The notes: generated by a model not told the origin, from the letters alone. DNA of 64,000 bases from Hypericibacter terrae (GCF_008728855.1 NZ_CP042906.1:3284001-3348000); one strand, 5' to 3'. Shown: positions 49,151 through 57,957, counted from the first letter of the stretch. Translations and numbers: made by a program.

Positions 49151-50821
49151 TCAGGCCGCCTTCTGATTGCGACGCTCGGCGATCATGCGCGTCGTCTGGC
49201 GCAGCGCCACCGACATGATGGTCGCGGTCGGGTTGAGCCCGGCCGAGGTCGGGAAAGTGCTGCCGTCGAAGATGTAGAGATTGGGCACGTCGTGCGTCTG
49301 CCCCCACTGGTTGACGACCGAGGTCTTCGGATTGTCGCCCATGAGGCAGGTGCCGAGCAGATGCCAGCCGGTGTCGCGCATCTGATGCACGACCGCCGTC
49401 TCGATGGCGCCCGCCGCCTGCACCGCCTCGAGACAGCGCGCGACATGGAATTTCAGCATGTCGTGCGAGTTCTGCGAGACCTTGTAGAGCAGCTTGGGCG
49501 CCGGGATGCCGTCGGTGTCGGTCATGGTCGGATCGAGCACGACGCGGTTGGAGTCCTCGGGCAGATCCTCGCCGATGATGCCCCAGACGATGCTGCGGCC
49601 GAAGCGGCGGTCCACCATCTCATGGAGATTGTTGCCCCACATGTCGCCGACCTTGGCGGTGGGCCCCGCGAACACCTTGGTGCCGACGAAACTGGTGGCG
49701 CCCAGAGGACCGCCGCCGGGCATGGCGCCCCATTTGGCGCCGCGCATGAAGCCGCGCTTCTCGTCGGTCTCGTAGAATTCGTAGGACGAGATGGTCTGGC
49801 CGAACGGCCCGCGCCAGGATTCGAGATCCTCGTCATAGATGCCGAGCACCGCCGAGAAGGGGTGCATCATCAGCCGCTTGCCGACCATGCCGGAGGAATT
49901 GGCGAGCCCGTCGGGGAAGCGTTTCGAGGTCGACAGCAGCAGCAGCCGCGGCGTGCCGATGCCGTTGGCGCAGATGATCACGGTCTTCGCCTTCTGGCGA
50001 TGCTCGCGCCCGTTCTGGTCGATATAGACGGCACCCGTGGCGAGGCCGCGATCGTCGACCTCGATCTCGCGCACGCGCGCGCCCGTGACCAGCTTGGCGC
50101 CGTTCTTGATGGCGGCCGGCCAGTACGTGATGTCGGTGGTGGATTTGGCCCCTTCCGGGCAGCCGGTCATGCAGGTGCCGCGCCGCACGCAGGCGTTGAG
50201 CCCGTTATGGGGCTGCGACGGCATCGCGTTCGTGCCCGGCCACCAATGCCAGCCAAGCTTGTCCAGCCCTTCGGCCGCCTTGCGCCCGACCTTCCCGATC
50301 GGCAGGGCCGGCGTCGGATAGGCCTTCTTCGGAGGATAGGCCGGGTTGCCCGGCATTCCGGAGACGCCGACCTCCCATTCGATCTGCTCGAGATAGGGCA
50401 GCAGATCCTCATAGGTGAAGGGCCAGTCGTCGGCGATGCCGTCGAGCGAGCGGACGCGGAAGTCGGAGGGGAGGAACGGCGTCCAATGTCCCGCATAGAT
50501 CGTGGCGCTGCCGCCGACGCCGGCGAACATCAGCGGATTGATATCGGATTCCGAGGTGTCGACCGGATAGTCGCGCGGCATGTCGCGCACATTGGGATTG
50601 GGATGCCATTGCCGCTGGCTCACCAGCTCCCATTCCGGACGGCGTCCGGGAAACTTGTCGCGATCCGGGTAGTTGCCCTGCTCCAGCGTGACCACAGAAA
50701 GGCCGGCGGCCGACAGATGCTTGGCGGCGACCGAGCCCGAAGGGCCGGCGCCAATGATCAGCACGTCCACTTCCTCGCCGCGCTTGGGGGCGCGGCCGGA
50801 CGCGTTGCGATCCTCGCTCAT
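49151..50821 (-). CDS. GMC family dehydrogenase with 3Fe-4S motif, copy 2
   Basis: 556 aa, same layout as the copy at 32651. FAD loop DVLIIGAGPSGSVAAKHL (19-36); Cys211, Cys217 and Cys221 (NACVRRGTCMTGCPEGAK) form the C-x5-C-x3-C Fe-S triad; the active-site GWHLLGTCLMG and the NPTATIMSVALRQ end are present. In the first block the other copy reads GTARMG, so the substrate end of the site differs. No signal peptide. The CAAGATTGTCGACA box lies 172 nt upstream. The two copies probably act on related but distinct hydroxyl groups or substrates. Confidence 0.9.
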   Translation of the reverse strand: MSEDRNASGRAPKRGEEVDVLIIGAGPSGSVAAKHLSAAGLSVVTLEQGNYPDRDKFPGRRPEWELVSQRQWHPNPNVRDMPRDYPVDTSESDINPLMFAGVGGSATIYAGHWTPFLPSDFRVRSLDGIADDWPFTYEDLLPYLEQIEWEVGVSGMPGNPAYPPKKAYPTPALPIGKVGRKAAEGLDKLGWHWWPGTNAMPSQPHNGLNACVRRGTCMTGCPEGAKSTTDITYWPAAIKNGAKLVTGARVREIEVDDRGLATGAVYIDQNGREHRQKAKTVIICANGIGTPRLLLLSTSKRFPDGLANSSGMVGKRLMMHPFSAVLGIYDEDLESWRGPFGQTISSYEFYETDEKRGFMRGAKWGAMPGGGPLGATSFVGTKVFAGPTAKVGDMWGNNLHEMVDRRFGRSIVWGIIGEDLPEDSNRVVLDPTMTDTDGIPAPKLLYKVSQNSHDMLKFHVARCLEAVQAAGAIETAVVHQMRDTGWHLLGTCLMGDNPKTSVVNQWGQTHDVPNLYIFDGSTFPTSAGLNPTATIMSVALRQTTRMIAERRNQKAA

Positions 50822-50992
50822 TCTCTAGAGTCCTCCTGGCGTTCTCTCTCACGGCTTGTCGCCGCCTTGCGCGCCCGCCCGGTCCCTGGGTACGACGCTC
50901 GAGATTCCGGAGAATCAGGGCGCCTCTTGTCGTTTCGTACGGATGGAGGCGATTGCGCTACGTCAAACGATGGCACAGGGTGACTTTGCAAA

Positions 50993-51008
50993 CAAGATTG
51001 TCGACAAT
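50993..51008. promoter_or_regulatory. Operator candidate upstream of GMC copy 2
   Basis: CAAGATTGTCGACAAT at 50993-51008 includes a perfect 12-bp palindrome ATTGTCGACAAT (50997-51008). Its first 14 bases are identical to the half-site at 34427-34440 upstream of GMC copy 1. A weaker ATTATCGACAT follows at once. It lies in an AT-rich patch about 170 nt before the GMC start. Confidence 0.65.
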
Positions 51009-51079
51009 ATTATCGACATGTCCGGGCAGGGTCCGGCGCCAAGGCCGCCGGCGCCACCGGCCGGCCCGTCCCTGCGGCG

Positions 51080-51517
51080 CTAGGCCTTCAGGACCATGAC
51101 CGCGCCGCCCAGCACCAGGGCGGCGCCGATGAGGCGCAGCGCATTGACCGGATGGGGTGCGGCGGCGAGGACGCCGAAATGATCGAGCAGCAGGGAGGCC
51201 GCGAGCTGGCCGAAGATCACCCAGCCGAAGACCGTGGTGTTCCCCAGCCGGGGCACGCTGGTGATGACGCTCGCGACATAAAGCGCGCCCAGGAAGCCGC
51301 CGAGCCAGACCCAAGAGGGGATCGCCGCGATGCGTTCCATCGACGGCCAGGTGGCGCGCGTCGCCAGCTGCACCCCGAGCAGGCCGATGCCGCCGACGAA
51401 GAAGGATATCGCCGCCGCCCAGATCGCGCCGCCGATGCCGGCCGAGAGCCGCGCATTGACGAGCGCCTGCAGCGACAGCGCCGCGCCGGCGATGAAGGCC
51501 AAGAACGTATATGGCAT
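51080..51517 (-). CDS. DMT superfamily / YdcZ (DUF606) membrane protein
   Basis: 145 aa with four or five membrane helices: FLAFIAGAALSLQALVNARLSAGIGGAIWAAAISFFVGGIGLL, then WVWLGGFLGALYVASVITSVPRLGNTTVFGWVIFGQLAASLLLDHFG and LRLIGAALVLGGAVMVL. This is the half-size DMT protein pattern of YdcZ/DUF606. Members may export small metabolites. It is read towards GMC copy 2, but the operator and a 258-nt gap separate them, so co-regulation is uncertain. Confidence 0.87.
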   Translation of the reverse strand: MPYTFLAFIAGAALSLQALVNARLSAGIGGAIWAAAISFFVGGIGLLGVQLATRATWPSMERIAAIPSWVWLGGFLGALYVASVITSVPRLGNTTVFGWVIFGQLAASLLLDHFGVLAAAPHPVNALRLIGAALVLGGAVMVLKA

Positions 51518-51710
51518 GGGTCCCCGCGTTGTAATGAACCGGCGGCCCGATCATGATCGGGCGATACCGGAAGCCCCTTCCCCATCGCCGGCAGCGGCGA
51601 CGGGCACTTCCGTCGAAGCGTCGCGTCGAGACTTACCCTCTCTGCCGCGGCACTCGCAAGCCGTGCGTCGCCTGGCCGCAATCGCAGACCGAACCGATCG
51701 AGTGAACATC

Positions 51711-53114
51711 ATGCCGCTTCTGGAACGCCTCGCCGAGATCCTCGAGCCTTCGGACCTGCTGACGGCGGCGGGCGACACCGCGCCCTATCTGACGGACTGG
51801 CGCAAGCTCTATCACGGCGAGGCCCTGGCGGTGGTCCGTCCGCGCAGCACCGAGCAGGTGTCGCGCGTGGTAGCCCTGGCCGCGGAGGCCGGCGTCTCGA
51901 TCGTGCCGCAGGGCGGCAATACCGGCCTCGCCGGCGCCGCCACGCCCCGCTCCAACGGCAACAACCTCGTGCTCTCGCTGGAGCGCATGAACAAGATCCG
52001 CGCGCTCGATGCTGCCAACTACACCATCACCGTCGAGGCGGGCTGCATCCTGCAGCAGGTGCAGGAGGCCGCGACCCAGGCGGATCGCCATTTTCCCCTG
52101 AGCCTCGCCGCCGAGGGAAGCTGCCGCATCGGCGGCAATCTCTCGACCAATGCCGGCGGCATCGCCGTGCTGCGCTACGGCAATATGCGCGACCTGACCC
52201 TCGGGCTCGAGGTGGTGCTGCCCGACGGACGGATCTGGAACGGGTTGCGGGCGCTGCGCAAGGACAGCGCCGGCTACGACCTCAAGCATCTCTTCATCGG
52301 CGCGGAAGGCACGCTGGGTGTCATCACCGCCGCGGTGCTGAAGCTGTTTCCGCGTCCGCGGGAACGGGCCAGCGCCTTCGTGGCGGTCGCCTCGCTGGAC
52401 GCGGCCCTGGCCCTGCTCGGCCGCATGCGCGCCGCCAGCGGCGACGGGCTCACCAGCTTCGAGATGATCCCGCGCGTCGCGCTGGAGAAGGCGATCGCCC
52501 ATGTGCCGGGCAGTTTCGATCCCTTCCCCGACCCGCACGACGCCTACCTGCTGATCGAGATGACGTCGAGCCGCGAGAACAGCGGCATCACCGCCGTCGC
52601 CGAGGAAGCCCTCGCGGCGGCGATGGAAGACGGCCTGGTGCGCGAGGCGACCATCGCCCAGAACGAGACGCAGGCCGCCGCCCTCTGGTTCCTGCGCGAG
52701 GCCGTCGTCGAGGCGCAGCGCGCGGTCGGCGCAAGCATCAAGCACGATGTGGTGGTGCCGCTCTCGGCCGTGCCGGCCTTCATCAGGGAGGCCACGGCGG
52801 CGGTCGAGGCGGCCGTCCCGGGCATCGTCGTCTATGCCTTCGGCCATCTGGGCGACGGCAACGTCCATTTCAATCTGCTGCAGCCGCCCGGCATGAAGCC
52901 GGAGGCCTTCCTCGCCGAGATGGGAAGGCTCAACCGCCTGGTGCACGACGTCTCGGCCCGCCACCATGGCAGCATCAGCGCCGAGCACGGGCTGGGCCAG
53001 CTGCGCAACAAGGAAGTCCGCCTCTACAAGCCGGCGATCGAGTTCGAGTTGATGGAGCGGATCAAGCTGGCGATCGATCCCAAAGGCATCATGAACCCCG
53101 GAAAGGTCCTCTGA
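51711..53114 (+). CDS. FAD-binding oxidoreductase, GlcD/D-2-hydroxy acid dehydrogenase type
   Basis: 467 aa from the ATG at 51711; the frame is open further upstream but that part is antisense to the membrane-protein gene. The FAD domain (PCMH fold) has VSIVPQGGNTGLAGAATP (about 60-77) and LSLAAEGSCRIGGNLSTNAGGIAVLRYGNMRDL. The C-terminal cap has GHLGDGNVHFNLLQPPG with metal-binding His and the ending ISAEHGLGQLRNKEVRLY, IKLAIDPKGIMNPGKVL. It matches D-lactate / D-2-hydroxyglutarate dehydrogenases that donate electrons to ETF or cytochrome. Divergent from the YdcZ-like gene. Confidence 0.92.
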   Translation: MPLLERLAEILEPSDLLTAAGDTAPYLTDWRKLYHGEALAVVRPRSTEQVSRVVALAAEAGVSIVPQGGNTGLAGAATPRSNGNNLVLSLERMNKIRALDAANYTITVEAGCILQQVQEAATQADRHFPLSLAAEGSCRIGGNLSTNAGGIAVLRYGNMRDLTLGLEVVLPDGRIWNGLRALRKDSAGYDLKHLFIGAEGTLGVITAAVLKLFPRPRERASAFVAVASLDAALALLGRMRAASGDGLTSFEMIPRVALEKAIAHVPGSFDPFPDPHDAYLLIEMTSSRENSGITAVAEEALAAAMEDGLVREATIAQNETQAAALWFLREAVVEAQRAVGASIKHDVVVPLSAVPAFIREATAAVEAAVPGIVVYAFGHLGDGNVHFNLLQPPGMKPEAFLAEMGRLNRLVHDVSARHHGSISAEHGLGQLRNKEVRLYKPAIEFELMERIKLAIDPKGIMNPGKVL

Positions 53115-53118
53115 ACGC

Positions 53119-53142
53119 CCGAGGGCGCGTCCAGGCCCTCGG
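53119..53142. terminator. Hairpin between convergent GlcD-type and fdh gamma genes
   Basis: Arms CCGAGGGC (53119-53126) and GCCCTCGG (53135-53142) with an 8-nt loop, 5 nt after the dehydrogenase stop and 34 nt beyond the fdh gamma stop on the other strand. No T-run is present. Confidence 0.45.
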
Positions 53143-53175
53143 TGTCGGAACTGGCTTAGGCGCTAGGGGCGACGT

Positions 53176-54186
53176 CTATTCAGCGGGCGGCGCCGTGGCA
53201 CGCGGACGGGTGGCATCGCGGCTTTGCGTCGCTTCCTCTTCCAGCCAGAGGCTGTGGTGTTCCTCCGCCCAATTGAGATCGACGGTGCCCTCGCCCATCG
53301 CCTCGAAGGCGCCTTCCATGCCCACCGTGCCGATATAGATATGTCCCAGTATCCCGGCCATGAAGAGCATCGCAACGGTGGCATGGGCCATCTGAGCCAA
53401 CTGCATCTCGTAGATGCCGGTCCCATAGAACGGGAACATCAGCAGATAGCCGCTGAGGACCATGGCGCTGCCGCCCAGCACCACCATCCAAAAAACCGCC
53501 TTCTGGCCGGCATTGAAACGGGCGGCCGGGGGGTGATCGCGCCCCACGATCCCACCACCGCGTTTTATCCATTCGACGTCCGTGCGGTTCGGGATATTGC
53601 CGGTCAGCCACATGACGAAAATCAGAAACACGCCGAGAGTGAAGGGAAAGCTCAGATAATTATGGGCATATTTTGCCCATACCGACCAGGCGCTGAAGGC
53701 ATCGAGGCCCAGCAGAGGGAGCAAGAGCGGCCTGCCGAAGGTGATGTTGAGCCCGGTGACAGCCAGGACGATGAAGCAGCTTGCCGTCATCCAGTGGACG
53801 AACCGCTCGAATCCGTTGAAACGCAGGACCTTGCGTCCCGAGCGCCCCTTCTCGATGCGCACCTTACCGCGCCAAAGATAGAAGGCGACCAGTGCGGCCA
53901 GCGTACCGAGTATGGCAAGAGCGCCGATTCCGCGGAGGATCACCACGCGATAATACCGCCAGTCGCGCCCGAACGGCTGCTCCAGGACCGCGGCTCTCGT
54001 GTCCGGGATGCTGATCCGGCCGTCAATTATCGGCTCCTGTTGCAGGAGATGATCCTCGCTCACCGCGCTGGCATCCGGGTCGATCACAGCGGGCTGTTCT
54101 GCACGGGCCGCCTGCGCCGCGATCAACAACACGGAAAAGGCGAGCGCTCCGAAGACGACACGAAGCCTGGCGCTGAAAGTCATCAT
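53176..54186 (-). CDS. fdhC: Formate dehydrogenase gamma subunit (cytochrome b556)
   Basis: 336 aa. A signal peptide (about 1-29, ending ARA) is followed by a periplasmic stretch of about 50 residues and then the membrane cytochrome b: RFNGFERFVHWMTASCFIVLAVTGLNI, WAKYAHNYLSFPFTLGVFLIFVMWL, AGQKAVFWMVVLGGSAMVLSGYLLMFPF and MAHATVAMLFMAGILGHIYIGTVG with the heme His residues. It passes electrons from the beta subunit to quinone. It ends the fdh operon. The symbol is generic; fdoI or fdnI could equally be used. Confidence 0.92.
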   Translation of the reverse strand: MMTFSARLRVVFGALAFSVLLIAAQAARAEQPAVIDPDASAVSEDHLLQQEPIIDGRISIPDTRAAVLEQPFGRDWRYYRVVILRGIGALAILGTLAALVAFYLWRGKVRIEKGRSGRKVLRFNGFERFVHWMTASCFIVLAVTGLNITFGRPLLLPLLGLDAFSAWSVWAKYAHNYLSFPFTLGVFLIFVMWLTGNIPNRTDVEWIKRGGGIVGRDHPPAARFNAGQKAVFWMVVLGGSAMVLSGYLLMFPFYGTGIYEMQLAQMAHATVAMLFMAGILGHIYIGTVGMEGAFEAMGEGTVDLNWAEEHHSLWLEEEATQSRDATRPRATAPPAE

Positions 54187-54223
54187 GACGTGACCTCTGG
54201 TTTCCGCCCCGGTGGCAAAGGGA

Positions 54224-54817
54224 TCAACTGATCGTCTCGCGATAGGCCGTCTTCCAGCCCCAGGCGCCGGAGCCGTAGCCGCGCGTCACCACACGCTCCT
54301 TGTAGATCTGGGCGATGATCTCACCGTCGCCGGCCAGCAATGATTTGGTCGAGCACATCTCGGCGCAGAGCGGCAGCTTGCCCTCGGCCAGCCGGTTCGC
54401 CCCATACTTCTCGTACTCCGCCATGCTCCCGTCTTCTTCGGGACCCCCGGCGCAGTAGGTGCACTTGTCCATCTTGCCGCGGGTGCCGAAATTGCCGATC
54501 TGGGGATATTGCGGAGCGCCGAACGGGCATGCGTAAAAGCAGTAACCGCAGCCGATGCAGAGATCCTTGGACCACAGCACGACGCCGTCCGCAGTGGTGT
54601 AGAAGCAATCCACCGGACAGACCGCCTGGCAGGGCGCATCGGTGCAATGCATGCAGGCCATCGAAACCGACCGCTCGCCCGGCAGCCCGTCATCGAGGGT
54701 GACGAGGCGCCTGCGGTTGATGCCCCAGGGAACCTCATTCTCGTTCTTGCAGGCGGTGACGCAGGCATTGCACTCGATGCAGCGATCGGCGTCGCAGAGG
54801 AATTTCATTCGAGCCAT
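54224..54817 (-). CDS. fdhB: Formate dehydrogenase beta subunit (four 4Fe-4S clusters)
   Basis: 197 aa. Cysteine motifs for four 4Fe-4S clusters are visible: CDADRCIECNACVTACK, CMHCTDAPCQAVCP, CIGCGYCFYACPFG and CTYCAGG...CAEMC. The arrangement is that of FdoH/FdnH without the C-terminal membrane helix, so it sits between the alpha and gamma subunits as the electron wire. It starts 12 nt after fdhA. It is shorter than the E. coli subunit (about 300 aa), like other alphaproteobacterial fdh3-type operons. Confidence 0.95.
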   Translation of the reverse strand: MARMKFLCDADRCIECNACVTACKNENEVPWGINRRRLVTLDDGLPGERSVSMACMHCTDAPCQAVCPVDCFYTTADGVVLWSKDLCIGCGYCFYACPFGAPQYPQIGNFGTRGKMDKCTYCAGGPEEDGSMAEYEKYGANRLAEGKLPLCAEMCSTKSLLAGDGEIIAQIYKERVVTRGYGSGAWGWKTAYRETIS

Positions 54818-54829
54818 GATGCCGTCTCC

Positions 54830-57742
54830 TTATGCCGCCTTGATCTGACACAGACTGACTTTGGGTTCCTGCATGCCCGTCGCCGGATCGTAGCCGTAGG
54901 TGAAGATCGTGTTGGCGCTTTCGCCCAGCACGTACGGATCGGCGCCCTGCGGATAGCGCGAGCGAAGATCCCTGCCCTCGAACCAGCCGCCGAAGTGATA
55001 GGGCATCCAGGCAACGCCCTTGCCGACCCGTTCGGTGACGAGTGCCTTCATCTTCGCCTTCGAACCGTTCTCGGCCCCCATCACCCAGACCCAGCCGCCA
55101 TCCTTGATGCCGCGTGCGGCAGCGTCGGCGACGTTGATCTCGATGAACATGTCCTGCTGCAGCTCGGCCAGCCATTTGTTGGACCGGGTCTCCTCGCCGC
55201 CGCCCTCATACTCGACCAGCCGACCCGACGAGACGATCAGCGGGAAATCCTTGGCGACGCCCTTGTCGATCGCTGCCTTCTGCATCGAGAAGCCGATATT
55301 CGGGATACGGAACTGCTTGGCATCCGGATAAGTCGGATACTGGGCGACGAGATCGACGCGCGGCGTATAGATCGGCTCGCGGTGCGTCGGCGTCGGATCC
55401 GGCAGGTTCCATGCCACGGTCCTCGCCTTGGCATTGCCATAAGGGGCGCAGCCATGCTGCAGGGCCACGCGCTGGATCCCGCCGGAAAGGTCCGTCGACC
55501 AGGAGACGGCGTCGATTTTGTCGGCGCTCCCACCGATCGCCTCGATCGCCGCCATCTCCTCGGCCGTCAGATCCTTATCCCAGCCGAGTTTCTTCAGGAC
55601 TCCGAGGGTGAACTCGGGATAGCCGTCCTGAATTTCGGAGCCGGCCGGATAGGCTCCTTCTGCCAGCAGATTGGCGCCCTTGTATTCGACACCGAAACGC
55701 GCCCGGAACCCGCTGCCGCCATCCATCACCGGCAGGCCCGTGTTGTAGAGAATGGGCGTGCCCGGATGCTTCAGCTCGGGCTTTCCCCAGCAGGGCCAGG
55801 GCAAGCCGTAATAATCGCCCTTGCAGGGGCCATCCTTGGCCCGCAGCGTCACCAGGTCGAAATCCTTCTGGTTGGCCATGTGCAGCTTGAGACGTTCGGG
55901 CGACTGGCCGGTATAGCCGGTGCTCCAGCTTCCGCGGTTCATCTCCCGCAGAATGTCCTCCGGCAACGGCCGGCCATTCTCGACTTGTATGTTCTTGAAC
56001 ATTGGATCGGCGAAACCGAGCTTCTGGGCCAGGAGATACATGACCTCGTAATCGTCCTTCGATTCGAAGGCCGGCTTCACGATCTGCTCGCCCCACTGAA
56101 GCGAACGATTGGTGGCGACGCGGGAGCCCGACGTCTCGAACTGCGTGCAGATGGGCAGCAGATACACATTGTCCTTGCGGCCGGACTCGGCGGCCAACGA
56201 GGCCCAGGTGGTCGGATGCGGGTCGGCAACGACCAAGAGGTCGAGCTTCGCCAACCCCTTCATCGATTCCGGAACGCGCGTGATGCTGTTGCTCGCATGC
56301 CCTTGCACGAACATCGCCCGGACGTTGTCCTTCTGGTCGATCTGGTCCTTGGGCAGCAGGACCGCATCGAACCAGCGCGTCAGCGGAATTCCCGGACCTT
56401 CCATCACCTTCTTCGAATCGAAGCGCGACGCCAGATAGTCGTAATCGACCTCCCAGACCCGCCCCCAATGCCGCCATGCGGGCTCGGTCAGACCGTAATA
56501 GAAAGGCAGGGTGACGACGTCGAGGCCGACATCGGTCGCCCCCTGAACATTGTCGTGGCCGCGGAAGATGTTGGCGCCGGCACCCGGCTTGCCGACATTG
56601 CCGGTCGCCAGGAGCGCGATGCAGCTCGCGCGCACGTTGGCGGTGCCGATCGTGTGCTGGGTCTGTCCCATAGCCCAGATCAACGTCGCGGGCTTTTGCG
56701 TGGCGAACATCTCGGCGACGCGCCTGAGCTGCTCTCCCGGCACGCCGCTGACGCGTTCGACCTCCTCAGGCGTCCATTTGTCAATTTCCTTGCGTGTTTC
56801 CTCGAACCCATAGACGCGCTGTGCGATGAACTCCTTGTCTTCCCAGCCGTTCTGGAAGATGTGCCACATCATCCCCATGAGCACCGGGATGTCGGTGCCG
56901 GGACGGATGCGTACATATTCGGTCGCATGCGCGGCCGTCCGGGTCATACGCGGATCGACGACGATGAAGTTCGCGCGATTGAGCTCCTTGCCCTCCAGCA
57001 GATGCTGCAACGACACCGGGTGCGCTTCCGCCGGGTTGCCGCCCATGATCACCAGGGTCTTCGCGTTTCGGATATCATTGAGGCTGTTCGTCATCGCCCC
57101 AAAGCCCCAGGTGTTGGCCACGCCCGTGACAGTGGTCGAATGACAGATTCTTGCCTGGTGATCGCAGTTGTTGGTACCCCAGAACGCGGCGAACTTGCGG
57201 AAAAGATAGGCGCCCTCGTTGGAGAATTTCGCCGATCCGAGCCAATAGACGGAATCCGGGCCCGATTTTTCCCGAATCTCCAGGATCCGGTCGCCGATCT
57301 CGTTGATGGCGTCGGCCCAGCTAATGCGGGTCCATTGCCCGTCGACGAGCTTGGTTGGATATTTGAGCCGCCGTTCGCCGACCACCAGCTCGCGTACCGC
57401 AGCACCCTTGGCGCAATGCGAACCGCGATTGATCGGGCTGTCCCAACTCGGCTCCTGCCCGATCCATACGCCATTCGAGACCTCGGCCGTCACCGTGCAG
57501 CCGACGGAGCAATGCGTGCACATGCTCTTGCGGATTTCGACCGAGGCACCGGGCACGGGCGGAGGGCCCGCCTCCGCTTGTCGCATACTGGCGAGCGGCA
57601 GTGCGCCGATGGTCGCGAGACCGCCGGCGGCCAAGCCCGAACGGCGGAGGAAGGCCCGGCGGTTGAGCGTTCCCTCCGGCGGACCCGAGAGCGCCGACAA
57701 CGGATCGCGCCGAGCCGGACGTTCAGTGCGCTTGATCAGCAA
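54830..57742 (-). CDS. fdhA: Formate dehydrogenase alpha subunit (Mo/W-bis-MGD, cysteine type)
   Basis: 970 aa. A Tat signal (RRAFLRRSGLAAGGLATIGALPLA, about 29-52) directs export, so formate is oxidised in the periplasm. Cys75, Cys78, Cys82 and Cys110 bind a 4Fe-4S cluster (CTHCSVGC...C). The metal ligand is Cys200 (HQARICHSTTVTGVANTWGFGAMTN), with no in-frame UGA, so no selenocysteine. Molybdopterin domains follow through the C-terminus (GGEETRSNKWLAELQQDMFIEI). It oxidises formate to CO2. It follows the small Tat protein by 11 nt. Confidence 0.96.
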   Translation of the reverse strand: MLIKRTERPARRDPLSALSGPPEGTLNRRAFLRRSGLAAGGLATIGALPLASMRQAEAGPPPVPGASVEIRKSMCTHCSVGCTVTAEVSNGVWIGQEPSWDSPINRGSHCAKGAAVRELVVGERRLKYPTKLVDGQWTRISWADAINEIGDRILEIREKSGPDSVYWLGSAKFSNEGAYLFRKFAAFWGTNNCDHQARICHSTTVTGVANTWGFGAMTNSLNDIRNAKTLVIMGGNPAEAHPVSLQHLLEGKELNRANFIVVDPRMTRTAAHATEYVRIRPGTDIPVLMGMMWHIFQNGWEDKEFIAQRVYGFEETRKEIDKWTPEEVERVSGVPGEQLRRVAEMFATQKPATLIWAMGQTQHTIGTANVRASCIALLATGNVGKPGAGANIFRGHDNVQGATDVGLDVVTLPFYYGLTEPAWRHWGRVWEVDYDYLASRFDSKKVMEGPGIPLTRWFDAVLLPKDQIDQKDNVRAMFVQGHASNSITRVPESMKGLAKLDLLVVADPHPTTWASLAAESGRKDNVYLLPICTQFETSGSRVATNRSLQWGEQIVKPAFESKDDYEVMYLLAQKLGFADPMFKNIQVENGRPLPEDILREMNRGSWSTGYTGQSPERLKLHMANQKDFDLVTLRAKDGPCKGDYYGLPWPCWGKPELKHPGTPILYNTGLPVMDGGSGFRARFGVEYKGANLLAEGAYPAGSEIQDGYPEFTLGVLKKLGWDKDLTAEEMAAIEAIGGSADKIDAVSWSTDLSGGIQRVALQHGCAPYGNAKARTVAWNLPDPTPTHREPIYTPRVDLVAQYPTYPDAKQFRIPNIGFSMQKAAIDKGVAKDFPLIVSSGRLVEYEGGGEETRSNKWLAELQQDMFIEINVADAAARGIKDGGWVWVMGAENGSKAKMKALVTERVGKGVAWMPYHFGGWFEGRDLRSRYPQGADPYVLGESANTIFTYGYDPATGMQEPKVSLCQIKAA

Positions 57743-57753
57743 GGTTGCCTCCT

Positions 57754-57957
57754 TCAGGCGGCCGGATACCGGTTGACGCGGTAGAAAGCCTTGACGTCGT
57801 CGGTCACCCGGTACCGGGCTTTGCGTTTCTCGTCGTAGCTTTCGGTGTCGGCGACCGCCTTCGTCGCGAGCGGAGCTGCCGCCGTTGCCGCAGCGCCGGC
57901 GCCGAGCGCGAGCAGAAAATCACGACGCTTCAAAGTCGCCTTGCGTGCCGATTTCAT
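57754..57957 (-). CDS. Small Tat-signal protein of the formate dehydrogenase operon
   Basis: 67 aa from the ATG at 57957 (GGAAGG upstream); a longer frame to 58173 is antisense to the chaperone gene. It consists of a Tat signal (KRRDFLLALGAGAAATAAAPLA) and a short tail, YDEKRKARYRVTDDVKAFYRVNRYP. This matches the small 'formate dehydrogenase region Tat target' proteins that accompany such operons. Its role is unknown; perhaps an escort or structural subunit of the exported enzyme. Confidence 0.88.
   Translation of the reverse strand: MKSARKATLKRRDFLLALGAGAAATAAAPLATKAVADTESYDEKRKARYRVTDDVKAFYRVNRYPAA

Noticed and set aside
54830-57742. Selenocysteine formate dehydrogenase
   Set aside because: The metal-ligand position is encoded by a Cys codon (Cys200) and there is no in-frame UGA, so no SECIS element is needed.
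54509-57784. A 1091-codon + strand open frame
   Set aside because: It lies opposite fdhA, which has full Fe-S, molybdopterin and Tat motifs. The antisense product has no recognisable domain.
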